Shown one piece after another: positions 46,359 through 56,201 of a stretch of DNA of 64,000 nucleotides. The notes beneath the pieces were generated by a model, which was not told the DNA's origin, ran no database searches, and saw nothing but the letters and a program-made list of their open reading frames with translations. Numbering within the stretch: position 1 is the stretch's first letter; each line of letters opens with the position of its first letter. The stretch lies in the NCBI GenBank assembly GCA_036785325.1, contig JAXIVH010000028.1, positions 4,814,946-4,878,945 of the forward strand, given 5' to 3'. The stretch is from Urophycis tenuis. Its lineage: Eukaryota; Chordata; Actinopteri; Gadiformes; Phycidae. The translations under genes and the position numbers were made by a program.

Positions 46359-46886
46359 GTATACTTGGTGTCCTTTGCCGTGCAGTGGAACCACCGCATG
46401 GCATCGCTCCGTGTCGCCGGTGGTCACGGCCGGCGGACGTCTTGCTTGGACCCGCGGCAGATCCAGCGCGTCAACCAGCAGGCCGAGGCAAGGAGGCCTC
46501 CTGCTGCGTCAGCCTGTGGCCGGCCCCCCATGTCGGCAGCACCCATACTGCTGCTGGTCCTCCCCGCACAGCCACAGGCCCCCTCCGTCCTGTTTCGTGG
46601 GCCATCCTGCAGCCAGAGCTTTGTCCCTCCTGCACCAACAGTGAAGGAGTTCATGCCCAACAAGTCCTCGCGGCCTTGTGGGGCTTGCCACGTGCCAAAC
46701 TGTGGTGGACGGCGAAAGAGGTACACCCCATCCAAGGACAAAGTGGCTGGAAGCCCACAGAAGATATTTTCCTTCTGCCCATCCACGAGGAAGTCCATTA
46801 CCCCTGGCTTCGACAATGTTGTCTATGACAACTTTGAACACTTTAAGAGTGTCGTGGATGCAGAGTTGGAAAGGAGGACTTTGTAG
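46359..46886 (+). CDS. Last exon of the unnamed protein, copy 10
   Basis: 528 bp after TGTGTTTCAG, open to TAG, in phase with exon B at 46004-46168. Same modules as the copy at 31002. Differences include Ala to Glu before FMPNK, KSIT for KSTT and NFEHF for NFERF. The ORF has stayed open in three copies, which is compatible with recent duplication as much as with function. Confidence 0.5.
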   Translation, partial: VYLVSFAVQWNHRMASLRVAGGHGRRTSCLDPRQIQRVNQQAEARRPPAASACGRPPMSAAPILLLVLPAQPQAPSVLFRGPSCSQSFVPPAPTVKEFMPNKSSRPCGACHVPNCGGRRKRYTPSKDKVAGSPQKIFSFCPSTRKSITPGFDNVVYDNFEHFKSVVDAELERRTL

Positions 46887-47130
46887 ATACCGGACTTTGT
46901 AAATAACTGTAAATATGTGTGTGTGTGTGTGTGTGTGTTTGTCTTTTTCTTTGTGTGTGTTTTAAAGTGCTTCAGCAAGCAGCTATTTATATAGTTCAAA
47001 ATAATGCACTTTACAGTTTTACTTGAAGTCATTTTGTTTGTTTTTTATATTGCTGTTGAAATGCACAATGTTTTTAACCTTAATCAGTTCAACACAATCA
47101 GTTTCCCTTGTTCGTGTTCAGATAATCTGG
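46887..47130 (+). other. 3' flank of last exon, no gene
   Basis: Same AT-rich sequence as 31530-31764 with a longer (GT)n tract at 46917-46938. Confidence 0.6.
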
Positions 47131-47284
47131 ATCCTGTTCTCCAGAGCCCTGACTTTGAACAGCCCTTCACCGTCCAGACTGACGCATCTGGTGTTGGTCT
47201 TGGGGCAGTACTGCTCCAAGGAGAGGGGGACGACATGAAGCCTGTGGCTTACATAAGTCGCAAGTTGTTCCCCAGAGAGACCAG
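47131..47284 (+). pseudogene. Ty3/Gypsy RNase H N-terminal fragment, second copy
   Basis: Counterpart of 31765-31919 up to the Harbinger insertion point. The C-terminal half and the LTR are missing here because of the deletion at about 47684. Confidence 0.83.
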
Positions 47285-47684
47285 GGGCCTCATGTACGAA
47301 CGTTGCGTACGCACAAAAAAATGGTGTACGTTCATTCTCACGGCAAAGTGCAGATGTATCAAGACTGAAATGGCCGTATAAATTTGCGTGCCTCACGTCA
47401 ACTCTTGAGCTGGCATACGCACATTTCTACAACAGTTGACCCTTTGGCGACACTTAGAGCTGATCAAAGCATCATGTTTAATTTGTCAGAGCAATTAAAT
47501 TCTTATTACATGGCAGACAACCGCTACGCAGTAGATGGACATAAGAGATAAGAAATAAAAATATTTAAATGCTGGGAAACTGTCATAATAAAGGAATGTG
47601 TAAAATAGTAGTTGATTGAGTGATGTGCACATTCGAGACACGTGAACAATTAACACCGATGAACAATCAACACCGACAAGTCTG
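47285..47684 (+). mobile_element. Harbinger element, 5' fragment
   Basis: Starts with GGGCCTCATGTA after CAG, as in the complete copy, and runs about 400 bp to CAAGTCTGC. There it jumps into the end of exon B (CCGTTCCAAGTAAG) of another block copy. TGC is shared by both sides. Confidence 0.85.
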
Positions 47685-47990
47685 CCGTTCCAAGTAAGTG
47701 ATTAAAACACACACACACAAACACACACACACACACACACACACACGGGCGCGCATATATACACACACACACACGCATATATACACACACATATATATAT
47801 ATATACTTAAACATAGCTGACCCTTTTTTTCCCCCTTCTCGGGGATTATGCTCCCAGTTTTGATCTCGGACGTCTGGTCACTTATAGCATATAATAATAT
47901 TCTATTACTGTTAAGCCAACTATGAATAATAAAACAGGCCAAAACATGTGTCCTTTATCATAGCTACACGTATTACAAAAAAAACGCGTG
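47684..47990 (+). pseudogene. Partial exon-bearing block (3' end only)
   Basis: Holds only the last bases of exon B, the GTAAGT donor (from 47695), a CA/TA microsatellite and the 3' segment to ACGCGTG. This is the left end of the segmental duplication shared with about 19632-22084. Confidence 0.8.
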
Positions 47991-48911
47991 AATTGAAAAG
48001 TTGAAGGTATGTTTTTAGCTGCTGGGTAGACTTCAGTCAACCTGACGCAGTTTTGTCTGTGAGCAACCAAATTGCTCGGGGATGGGCTCATTTTAAGCGG
48101 GGAAATCTAAGGTTCCCAACGGCGTATGGCAAGACTATATTGAGTCATGGGTCGTTGAAATACTAAGCTAATTAATTTCTGTTCTTTATTGAAAGATTGA
48201 TCTTAATTGAAACGTTGAAGGTATGTTTTTAGCTGCTGGGTAGACTTCAGTCAACCTGACGCAGTTTTGTCTGTGAGCAACCAGACTGCTCGCGGATGGG
48301 CTCATTTTAAGCGGGGAAATCTAAGCTTTCCAACGGCGTATGGCAAGACTATATTGACTCATTGGTCGTTGAAATACTAAGCTAATTAATTTGTGATCTG
48401 TAAGGAAAGATTAATGTTAATTGAAACGTTGAATGTATGTTTTTAGCTGCTGGGTAGACTTCAGTCAACCTGACGCAGTTTTGTCTCTGAGCAACCAAAT
48501 CGCTCAGGGATGGGCTCATTTTAAGCGGGGAAATCTAAGCTTTCTAACGGCGTATGGCAAGACTATATTGACTCATGGGTCGTTGAAATACTAAGCTAAT
48601 TAATTTGTGATCTGTAAGGAAAGATTGATGTTAATTGAAACGTTGAAGGTATGTTTTTAGCTGCTGGGTAGACTTCAGTCAACCTGACGCAGTTTTGTCT
48701 GTGAGCAACCAGACTGCTCGCGGATGGGCTCATTTAAAGCGGGGAAATCTAAGCTTTCCAACGGCGTATGGAAAGACTATATTGACTCATTGGTCGTTGA
48801 AATACTAAGCTAATTAATTTGTGATCTGTAAGGAAAGATTGATGTTAATTGAAACGTTGAAGGTATGTTTTTAGCTGCTGGTTAGACTTCACTCAACCTG
48901 ACACAGTTTAG
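47991..48911. repeat. 214-bp satellite, about 4 monomers
   Basis: Near-identical to 19888-20808 at offset 28103. Ends at CAGTTTAG where the full-length LINE is inserted. Confidence 0.94.
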
Positions 48912-51900
48912 TACAAGATACAAGATACAAGAAGGTTTATTGTCATCACATCGTAAGACATGACGAAATTACAGCAGCTACCACCATAATAGTGCATTCA
49001 AATTTTTGTTTTTAAAACAAAACAAAAAAATGGAGATGGCTAGAAAGGAGAAGTTAACTTAAGAGGCCATAAAAATAGTTATATGGCCCACACATACTGA
49101 AAACAATGTACACACATACGGAATGACGGTGATAATGATAATTAACGGAATGAAATGACATGAGGTTGTTGGAGTGAATATAAGGTAAAAAAAGATAAAA
49201 ATAGAAAAACAAAAACAAAAGGGACCTGAGGATAAATATAAAGTGTATAAAGTGATGAATATAAAGTGATGAAATATAAAGTGATAAAATGACAATGAAA
49301 TGACAATGAAAAGTGACAGTGCTTGCTATTTTGAGGGTGAGGTATGAAGGTGAGGTGCAGAGTTCAGTAACCTCGTGGCCCAGGGATAGAAGCTATTCTT
49401 CAGTCTGTTTGTTCTGGACCTGAGGGACCTGAGTCTCTGCCCTGATGGCAACAGATTGAACAGATGATGACCGGGGTGTGAGGGGTCCTTTATTATTTTA
49501 GCGGCTCTGCTGATGCCGCGGGAGCTGGTAATGTTCTCCAGGGTGGGAAGAGGACAGCCGATGATTTTTTCTGCTGACCTGGTGACCCTCTGCAACGCTT
49601 TCCTGTCTGCAGCAGAGCAGGCAGTGAACCAGACGGTCGTGCAGTACAGCAGCACCGGCTCGATGGTGGCCCGGTAGAAGGACACCTGCAGTTTCACCTC
49701 TAGGTGGTTCCTCCGCAGCACCCGGAGGAAGTGGAGTCTCTGCTGGGCCTTCTTGATGGCGGCCGTCGTATTGACCGACCAGGTCAGGTCCTCTGTGATG
49801 TAGGTCCCCAGGAGCTTGAAGGAGGCCACTATCTCCACGCCTACACCGTTGATTAGCAGCGGTGCGTGGTCCCCTCTCTGCCTCCTGAAGTCAATTACCA
49901 GCTCTTTGGTCTTGTTGGTGTTCAGCAACAGGTTGTTCCTGTCGCACCACTCTGCCAGCTCCTGGACTTCCTCTCTGTAGGCTGTTTCATCGCCCCCCGT
50001 GATCAGGCCCACCAACGTGGTGTCGTCGGCGAACTTGATGATGGAGTTCGAGGGGTGAGTGGGGGGACAGTCGTACGTGTAGAGAGTATACAGGAGGGGG
50101 CTCAGTACACATCCCTGAGGGGAACCGGTGCTGAGAGACAGGGCGGAGGAGCAGAGCGAACCCAGCTTCACAACCTGTGGCCGGTTGGTGAGGAAGTCCT
50201 TAATCCAGGAGCACATGGAAGGCGGAAAATCCAGGGCTGCCAGTTTCGTGGCCAGGATGTGAGGGCTGATGGTGTTGAACGCCGAACTGTAGTCGACGAA
50301 CAGCATCCTGACATATGTTCCAGGCACGTCCAGGTGTTGGAGAGCTGTATGGAGGGCGGTGGCAATGGCATCCTCCGTGGACCGGTTCTTTTTATAAGCA
50401 AACTGATGAGGGTCGATGTTATGGGGGAGGTGGGCTTTCAGGTGGTGGAGAACAAGCCTTTCAAAGCACTTCATGACTACAGAAGTCAGTGCAACTGGTC
50501 TGTAGTCATTGAGGTCTGTGATGGCTGTTTTCTTCGCCACCGGGATGATGGTGGCTGCTTTCAGGCAGGACGGGACAACTGCCTGACGTAGGGATGAGTT
50601 GAATATTCCAGTCAGGACACCAGCCAGTTGGTCAGCACAGGCCCGGAGCACTTTACCCAGGACTCCATCCGGACCAGCAGCTTTCCTGGGGTTTATGGAT
50701 TTGAGTGCCCGCCTCACCTGATGCTCTTGGAGAGTGAGAGTTGCGGGGCTGTGTGATTGGTAGGGCACCGGGGATGTGGATGTGGTTGGTCTGGTAGCCT
50801 CAAAGCGGGCGAAGAAGTGGTTCAACTCCTCCACCAGTGAGGCCTCGGTGTTAATGGCAGCAGACACCTTCCCCTTGTAGTTGGTGATGTGCTGGATGCC
50901 TTGCCAGACCCTCCGGGAGTCGTTGTCCTCCAGGTACGACTCCACTCTCCTTCTGTACTCCGTTTTTGCGGCTTTGATACCGCGCCTGAGGTCCGATCTG
51001 GCTGTACTGTACAGAGTACTGTTACCTGAGTGGAAGGCGGAGTTGCGAGCCCTCAGGAGTGACGTTACAACTGCGTTCATCCAGGGTTTTTTATTAGGAA
51101 ACACCCGGATTCGCCTCACCACAGTAACAGTGTCTGTGCAGTGTTTGATGTAGGACAGCACCGCATCAGTGCGTTCGTGTATATCCAGGTGATCGAATAT
51201 TGACCAATCTGTGCTCTGGAAACAGTCTTGCAGCTGGATGAGTGCGCCCTCTGGCCATGTTGTGATTCTCTTTGTCTCAGGCTTGTTTTTCCTCCTGAGT
51301 GTAGTGAAAGACGGAGCAAGGAACAAAGAGAGGTGATCTGAGGTGTCCAGGTGGGGGAAGGGGACAGCCTTGTATGCCTGCTTCAGGTTGGAGTAGACAT
51401 GGTCCAAAGTATTGTCCCCCCTTGTAGGACATTGTACATATTGCACAAATCTGGGAAGGACAGATTTGAGGCATGCTTTGTTGAAATCCCCAGCTACAAT
51501 AAAAAGACCTTCTGGGTGGGCTATCATCTGTTTGTTGATGGTGTCATACAGCAGCGACAGGGCTACGCTAACGTTAGCATCTGGTGGAATGTATACTGCT
51601 GTAATCACCACCACAGTGATTTCTCTGGGCAGATAAAATGGTCTACACACGATGGAGATGGCTTCAATGTTCGGGCAGCAGTGGGTGAAACTGATTCTGC
51701 TGTTTAAGCACCATTTATTGTGTGTATAGACACACAGACCCCCACCTCTGCTTTTACCGGAGTCTGCGTTGCGGTCGTAGCGGTGCAGGCTGCGGGTTGT
51801 TAGCTGGACGGCCGCGTCGGGGATGAGCGGGTGAAGCCAGGATTCCGTTATGATAATGATGCAACAGTCCCGAATCATATTATTATAATCCAGCAGTAGT

Positions 51901-52311
51901 TCCAGTTCGTCTGTCTTATGTACGATGGATCTGGCGTTGGTCAGGAAGATGCTTGGGACCGGCGGTGTGTGTGGATGTTGTGCTAGCCTCGCTAGTAGGC
52001 CCGCTCTACATCCTCGTTTTTGCTTGCGGTGTCTCCGCCTGCGGCGTCGTTTGGGGGCGACAACAATCCAGGGGGATCCCGGAGCTCTGGCGATATCTTC
52101 GGGGATATTGTGGGTCCGATGAAACTCAGTCGTGAGTTCCGATCGGCACGTAATTCCTAAAGTCCGTAATTCCGATTGGGTGTAGGATCGTTTAATACCA
52201 TCCGCGTACACACATTCACACAGAAATATACACACGAAACACAGTAGAATGCACTGAAACAGGGAGCTAGAAGCCGCTGCGTCCGTGCGCGCCGCCATCT
52301 TAACTAACGAG
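48912..52311 (-). mobile_element. CR1/L2-like LINE, apparently full length
   Basis: 3400 bp inserted in a monomer between CAGTTTAG and TCTGTGATC, which are contiguous in intact monomers, with at most AG as target duplication. Single long ORF, 3' UTR 48912-49325 ending in a (CTTGTAT)-type tandem tail (plus strand TACAAGATACAAG). The coding ATG lies only 13 nt inside the 5' end and sits in AAGATGGCGGC, a perfect YY1-type site. Assignment to the CR1/L2/Rex1 group rests on protein style and tail type. Confidence 0.9.
49326..52298 (-). CDS. LINE endonuclease/reverse transcriptase (ORF2-type protein)
   Basis: 990 aa from the ATG at 52298; a further in-frame TTG-started extension lies in satellite sequence and is not credible. 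Hydrophobic N-terminus (13-30), basic stretch (83-95), AP-type endonuclease at about 115-335 with N121, E152, D271/N273 and the SDH motif ending at H322, linker, then RT at about 530-830 with D669 in FVDYSSAF and F756-A-D-D759, and a C-terminal SGQRLRSLRSRTNR block. All key residues are present and the frame is intact, so the element could be autonomous. It nicks target DNA and copies its RNA there (family knowledge). Confidence 0.93.
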   Translation of the reverse strand: MAARTDAAASSSLFQCILLCFVCIFLCECVYADGIKRSYTQSELRTLGITCRSELTTEFHRTHNIPEDIARAPGSPWIVVAPKRRRRRRHRKQKRGCRAGLLARLAQHPHTPPVPSIFLTNARSIVHKTDELELLLDYNNMIRDCCIIIITESWLHPLIPDAAVQLTTRSLHRYDRNADSGKSRGGGLCVYTHNKWCLNSRISFTHCCPNIEAISIVCRPFYLPREITVVVITAVYIPPDANVSVALSLLYDTINKQMIAHPEGLFIVAGDFNKACLKSVLPRFVQYVQCPTRGDNTLDHVYSNLKQAYKAVPFPHLDTSDHLSLFLAPSFTTLRRKNKPETKRITTWPEGALIQLQDCFQSTDWSIFDHLDIHERTDAVLSYIKHCTDTVTVVRRIRVFPNKKPWMNAVVTSLLRARNSAFHSGNSTLYSTARSDLRRGIKAAKTEYRRRVESYLEDNDSRRVWQGIQHITNYKGKVSAAINTEASLVEELNHFFARFEATRPTTSTSPVPYQSHSPATLTLQEHQVRRALKSINPRKAAGPDGVLGKVLRACADQLAGVLTGIFNSSLRQAVVPSCLKAATIIPVAKKTAITDLNDYRPVALTSVVMKCFERLVLHHLKAHLPHNIDPHQFAYKKNRSTEDAIATALHTALQHLDVPGTYVRMLFVDYSSAFNTISPHILATKLAALDFPPSMCSWIKDFLTNRPQVVKLGSLCSSALSLSTGSPQGCVLSPLLYTLYTYDCPPTHPSNSIIKFADDTTLVGLITGGDETAYREEVQELAEWCDRNNLLLNTNKTKELVIDFRRQRGDHAPLLINGVGVEIVASFKLLGTYITEDLTWSVNTTAAIKKAQQRLHFLRVLRRNHLEVKLQVSFYRATIEPVLLYCTTVWFTACSAADRKALQRVTRSAEKIIGCPLPTLENITSSRGISRAAKIIKDPSHPGHHLFNLLPSGQRLRSLRSRTNRLKNSFYPWATRLLNSAPHLHTSPSK

Positions 52312-52596
52312 TCTGTGATCAACCAGACTGCTCGGGGATGGGCTCATTTTAAGCGGGGAAATCTAAGCTTTTCAACGGCGTATGGCAAGACTATATTCAC
52401 CAAAGGGCCATTGAAATACTAAGCTAATTAATTTGTGTTCTGTAAGGAAAGATTGATGTTAATTGAAACGTTAAAGGTATGTTTTTAGCTGCTGGGTAGA
52501 CTTCATTCAACCTGACGCAGTTTAGTCTGTGATCAACCAGACTGCTCGCGGATGGGCTCATTTTAAGCGGGGAAATCTAAGCTTTCCAACGGCGTA
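52312..52596. repeat. 214-bp satellite, about 1.3 monomers
   Basis: Continues the monomer split by the LINE and is then cut at GGCGTAT by a joined Harbinger fragment. Confidence 0.93.
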
Positions 52597-53412
52597 TTAA
52601 TTGTCCTAATATTAATCCCCGTGATGCGCATTGAGTGTACGTCCCCAAATACTATCCTGTCTTCACAGCATCATTACTTGTTTGTGTGTTTGATTCGCTG
52701 GTTAAGCAACAGCTTCGGATCTTTCGTACAAGCCCCTGTCTCTGTGTGCAAAGTACTCATGTTAATAAACCCGTGCGTAAAGTGTGAAATGTCATTATCA
52801 GCCTCACCTTTGCCCCGGCGCCCTTCGGCATTAATTTATAACAATAGTGTGTGATCCATGTAAGTGGTGTATAAAACTAAGAAATGGGAACAACAAATCC
52901 AGTTTACTTATACTGCCTGCTTTCAATTAACCCCAGGCTACCCACTGAGGACGTGACCCCTCTGACCAACCCTCAGACTGACCGAGAGCGGAGGTACAAT
53001 GACCGCCATACCCGCACTCGGTCAGTCGTTGAGAGGGCAATAGGTCTCCTGAAGGGACGGTGGGCAGCAGTCCTCCTTTTCACTTCCATTTTTATATCTG
53101 ACCACTTCTTTTTAAGTTCAGCGTGTGTGCGGCTCTCTGAACCCACAGCGTTGACCGCCTCACACACGCTGTCCCACTCACTCCTCTTCCGCTTGCTGTT
53201 AATCCCGGAGGACAAACTGCCAAATAAAACCACCCTCCGAGCCTCCACCTCAGTCAGGAGAGTCTCCAGTTCGCACTCGGTAAATTTTCGCTTTTTTAGA
53301 TGTGCTCATTCTCTTTCTATGATCGTTCAGAGGGGAATCCCTGATGCAGGGCTCATTTAAATATGATTAACATAATTGAATAGGGGCGTGGACAGGGAGA
53401 AGTCTGATACTC
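52597..53412 (+). mobile_element. Harbinger element, internal fragment
   Basis: Corresponds to about 32683-33514 of the complete copy, with neither terminus. Starts within the transposase intron (TTAATTGTCCTAAT) and ends at GATACTC where it joins block sequence CTCGGGGATTATG. It lacks one short segment (GACCGTGG) after the acceptor. Confidence 0.85.
53040..53300 (-). pseudogene. Harbinger Myb/SANT-like fragment, third copy
   Basis: Same trihelix region as 33155-33394, with KKKWSDIKMEVKRR keeping the canonical Trp that the copies at 33 and 57 kb have as Leu. Upstream an ATG (ATGAGCACATC, minus strand, about 53309) is followed by one extra A that puts it out of frame. Confidence 0.78.
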
Positions 53413-53565
53413 CTCGGGGATTATGCTCCCAGTTTTGATCTCGGACGTCTGGTCACTTGTAGCATATAATAATATTCTATTACTGTTAAGCCAACTATGA
53501 ATAATAAAACAGGCCAAAACATGTGTCCTTTATCATAGCTACACGTATTACAAAAAAAACGCGTG
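53413..53565 (+). pseudogene. Partial exon-bearing block (3' end only)
   Basis: Begins at CTCGGGGATTATGCTCCC and runs to ACGCGTG; contains no exon. Confidence 0.8.
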
Positions 53566-54418
53566 AATTGAAAAGTTGAAGGTATGTTTTTAGCTGCTGG
53601 GAAGACTTCATTGAACCTGACGCAGTTTTGTCTGTGAGCAACCAAATTGCTCGGGGATGGGCTCATTTTAAGCGGGAAAATCTAAGCTTTCCAACGGCGT
53701 ATGGCAAGACTATATTGAGTCATGGGTCGTTGAAATACTAAGCTAATTAATTTCTGTTCTTTATTGAAAGATTGATCTTAATTGAAACGTTGAAGGTATG
53801 TTTTTAGCTGCTGGGTAGACTTCAGTCAACCTGACGCAGTTTAGTCTGTGATCAACCAGACTGCTGGCGGATGGGCTCATTTTAAGCGGGGAAATCTAAG
53901 CTTTTCAACGGCGTATGGCAAGACTATATTCACCAAAGGGCCGTTGAAATACTAAGCTAATTAATTTGTGTTCTGTAAGGAAAGATTGATGTTAATTGAA
54001 ACGTTAAAGGTATGTTTTTAGCTGCTGGGTAGACTTCATTCAACCTGACGCAGTTTAGTCTGTGATCAACCAGACTGCTCGCGGATGGGCTCATTTTAAG
54101 CGGGGAAATCTAAGCTTTCCAACGGCGTATGGCAAGACTATATTGACTCATGGGTCGTTGAAATACTAAGCTAATTAATTTGTGTTCTGTAAGGAAAGAT
54201 TAATGTTAATTGAAACGTTGAAGGTTTTTTTTTTAGCTGCTGGGTAGACTTCAGTCAACCTGACGCAGTTTTGTCTGTGAGCAACCAAATTGATCAGAGA
54301 TGGGCTCATTTTAAGCGGCGAAATCTAAGCTTTTTAACGACGTATGGCATGACTATATTTGCCCACGGGTCGTCGAAATAATAAGCTGATTCATGTGTGT
54401 TCTGTTGGCTGTGGAAAG
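53566..54418. repeat. 214-bp satellite, about 4 monomers
   Basis: Between the partial block and block 11. Includes variants CTTCATTGAACCTG and TTTTTAACGACG. Confidence 0.93.
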
Positions 54419-55110
54419 AAAATAGCACACAAGTCCTACCAAGTCAACTTTATTGTCAGTGATAAACATTAATAAATAAACAGTATGGACATTGTATAAA
54501 CAGTTGTATAAAAAGTGTAAACAGTATGAACAGTGTTCTTATAAAAGATATCAATATCAATACTGATCACGTGTGTATTTTATATTTCCAGATTATTTGT
54601 TGATGAGCCAGAGCCTGTGACTCCCACCAACCGGCCCGTTCAGCCCACTGCGTTGTCGTCCTCCACCCGGCCGAAGCCTCCTGCGCCCACCCGCCTCCAG
54701 CCGAGGCCTCCTGCTGCGTCAGCCTGTGGCCCGCCCGCCCCCTGTGTCGGCAGCACCCATACCGCTGGTCCTCCCCGCACAGCCACAGGCCCCCTCCGTC
54801 CTGCTTCGTGGGCCATCCTGCAGCTGTCTCTGCAGTCATCGTGTGTCAAAACCATTCAAACTTGTATATGGTAACATTTCAAAATGACACCAGCATAAAT
54901 GAGTACCTTGCAATAGGTTGTGTGTTACACGACCCCCCTGGCATACAGCTGTATGTCTCTGTGAAGGTGGTTGTTAAGAACTGCATCCGGCTGAACAAGT
55001 ACAAGTGCCGGCAAGGCAGCAACTCTCTCGAGGGGTTGCACGCCCACCTGGTTAACGCCGTCCCTTCACAGCGATGTGGGATCATGCCGTTCCAAGTAAG
55101 TGATTAACAC
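54419..55110 (+). pseudogene. exon-bearing block, copy 11 (exons A and B)
   Basis: Exon A-like 54592-54870; exon B-like 54931-55095. The exon B acceptor reads TTACAC instead of TTACAG at 54929-54930, so the usual AG is lost. CGGCAAGG changes Arg to Gln in the RRGSN motif. The donor GTAAGT (55096) is intact. Confidence 0.72.
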
Positions 55111-55283
55111 ACACACACACGCATAAATATATATAAAGCTTTATTGCAGACCCATGTTCATACGGTATAATTTAAAAAGAAAAGTCTCAATGATGGCTTC
55201 AATGATACATTTTATTTCACAGCTTCAGCCGTCACCTGTAAGCATTGTACACAATGACAGTCAAATGGAAATGTGTGTTTCAG

Positions 55284-55811
55284 GTATACTTGGTGTCCTT
55301 TGCCGTGCAGTGGAACCACCGCATGGCATCGCTCCGTGTCGCCGGTGGTCACGGCCGGCGGACGTCTTGCTTGGACCCGCGGCAGATCCCGCGCGTCAAC
55401 CAGCAGGCCGAGGCAAGGAGGCCTCCTGCTGCGTCAGCCTGTGGCCGGCCCCCCATGTCGGCAGCACCCATACTGCTGCTGGTCCTCCCCGCACAGCCAC
55501 AGGCCCCCTCCGTCCTGTTTCGTGGCCCATCCTGCAGCCAGAGCTTTGTCCCTCCTGCACCAACAGTGAAGGCGTTCATGCCCAACAAGTCCTCGCGGCC
55601 TTGTGGGGCTTGCCACGTGCCAAACTGTGGTGGACGGCGAAAGAGGTACACCCCATCCAAGGACAAAGTGGCTGGAAGCCCACAGAAGATATTTTCCTTC
55701 TGCCCATCCACGAGGAAGTCCACTACCCCTGGCTTCGACAATGTTGTCTATGACAACTTTGAACACTTTAAGAGTGTCGTGGATGCAGAGTTGGAAAGGA
55801 GGACTTTGTAG
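55284..55811 (+). CDS. Last exon of the unnamed protein, copy 11
   Basis: Same 528-bp exon as at 31002, open to TAG. Gln to Pro change at DPRQIPRVNQ. With the upstream exon B acceptor lost this locus is the least likely of the three to make the spliced product. Confidence 0.45.
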   Translation, partial: VYLVSFAVQWNHRMASLRVAGGHGRRTSCLDPRQIPRVNQQAEARRPPAASACGRPPMSAAPILLLVLPAQPQAPSVLFRGPSCSQSFVPPAPTVKAFMPNKSSRPCGACHVPNCGGRRKRYTPSKDKVAGSPQKIFSFCPSTRKSTTPGFDNVVYDNFEHFKSVVDAELERRTL

Positions 55812-56047
55812 ATACCGGACTTTGTAAATAACTGTAAATATGTGTGTGTGTGTGTTTGTCTTTTTCTTTGTGTGTGTTTTAAAGTGCTTCAGCAAGCAGC
55901 TATTTATATAGTTCAAAATAATGCACTTTACAGTTTTACTTGAAGTCATTTTGTTTGTTTTTTATATTGCTGTTGAAATGCACAATGTTTTTAACCTTAA
56001 TCAGTTCAACACAATCAGTTTCCCTTGTTCGTGTTCAGATAATCTGG
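55812..56047 (+). other. 3' flank of last exon, no gene
   Basis: Counterpart of 31530-31764. Confidence 0.6.
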
Positions 56048-56201
56048 ATCCTGTTCTCCAGAGCCCTGACTTTGAACAGCCCTTCACCGTCCAGACTGAC
56101 GCATCTGGTGTTGGTCTTGGGGCAGTACTGCTCCAAGGAGAGGGGGACGACATGAAGCCTGTGGCTTACATAAGTCGCAAGTTGTTCCCCAGAGAGACCA
56201 G
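56048..56201 (+). pseudogene. Ty3/Gypsy RNase H N-terminal fragment, third copy
   Basis: Counterpart of 31765-31919, one substitution (GACGAC for GACAAC) noticed. Interrupted by the Harbinger at 56202. Confidence 0.84.

Noticed and set aside
52299..52322. N-terminal extension of the LINE protein starting at 52322
   Set aside because: Begins with TTG inside satellite sequence outside the element; the ATG at 52298 is the first within it.
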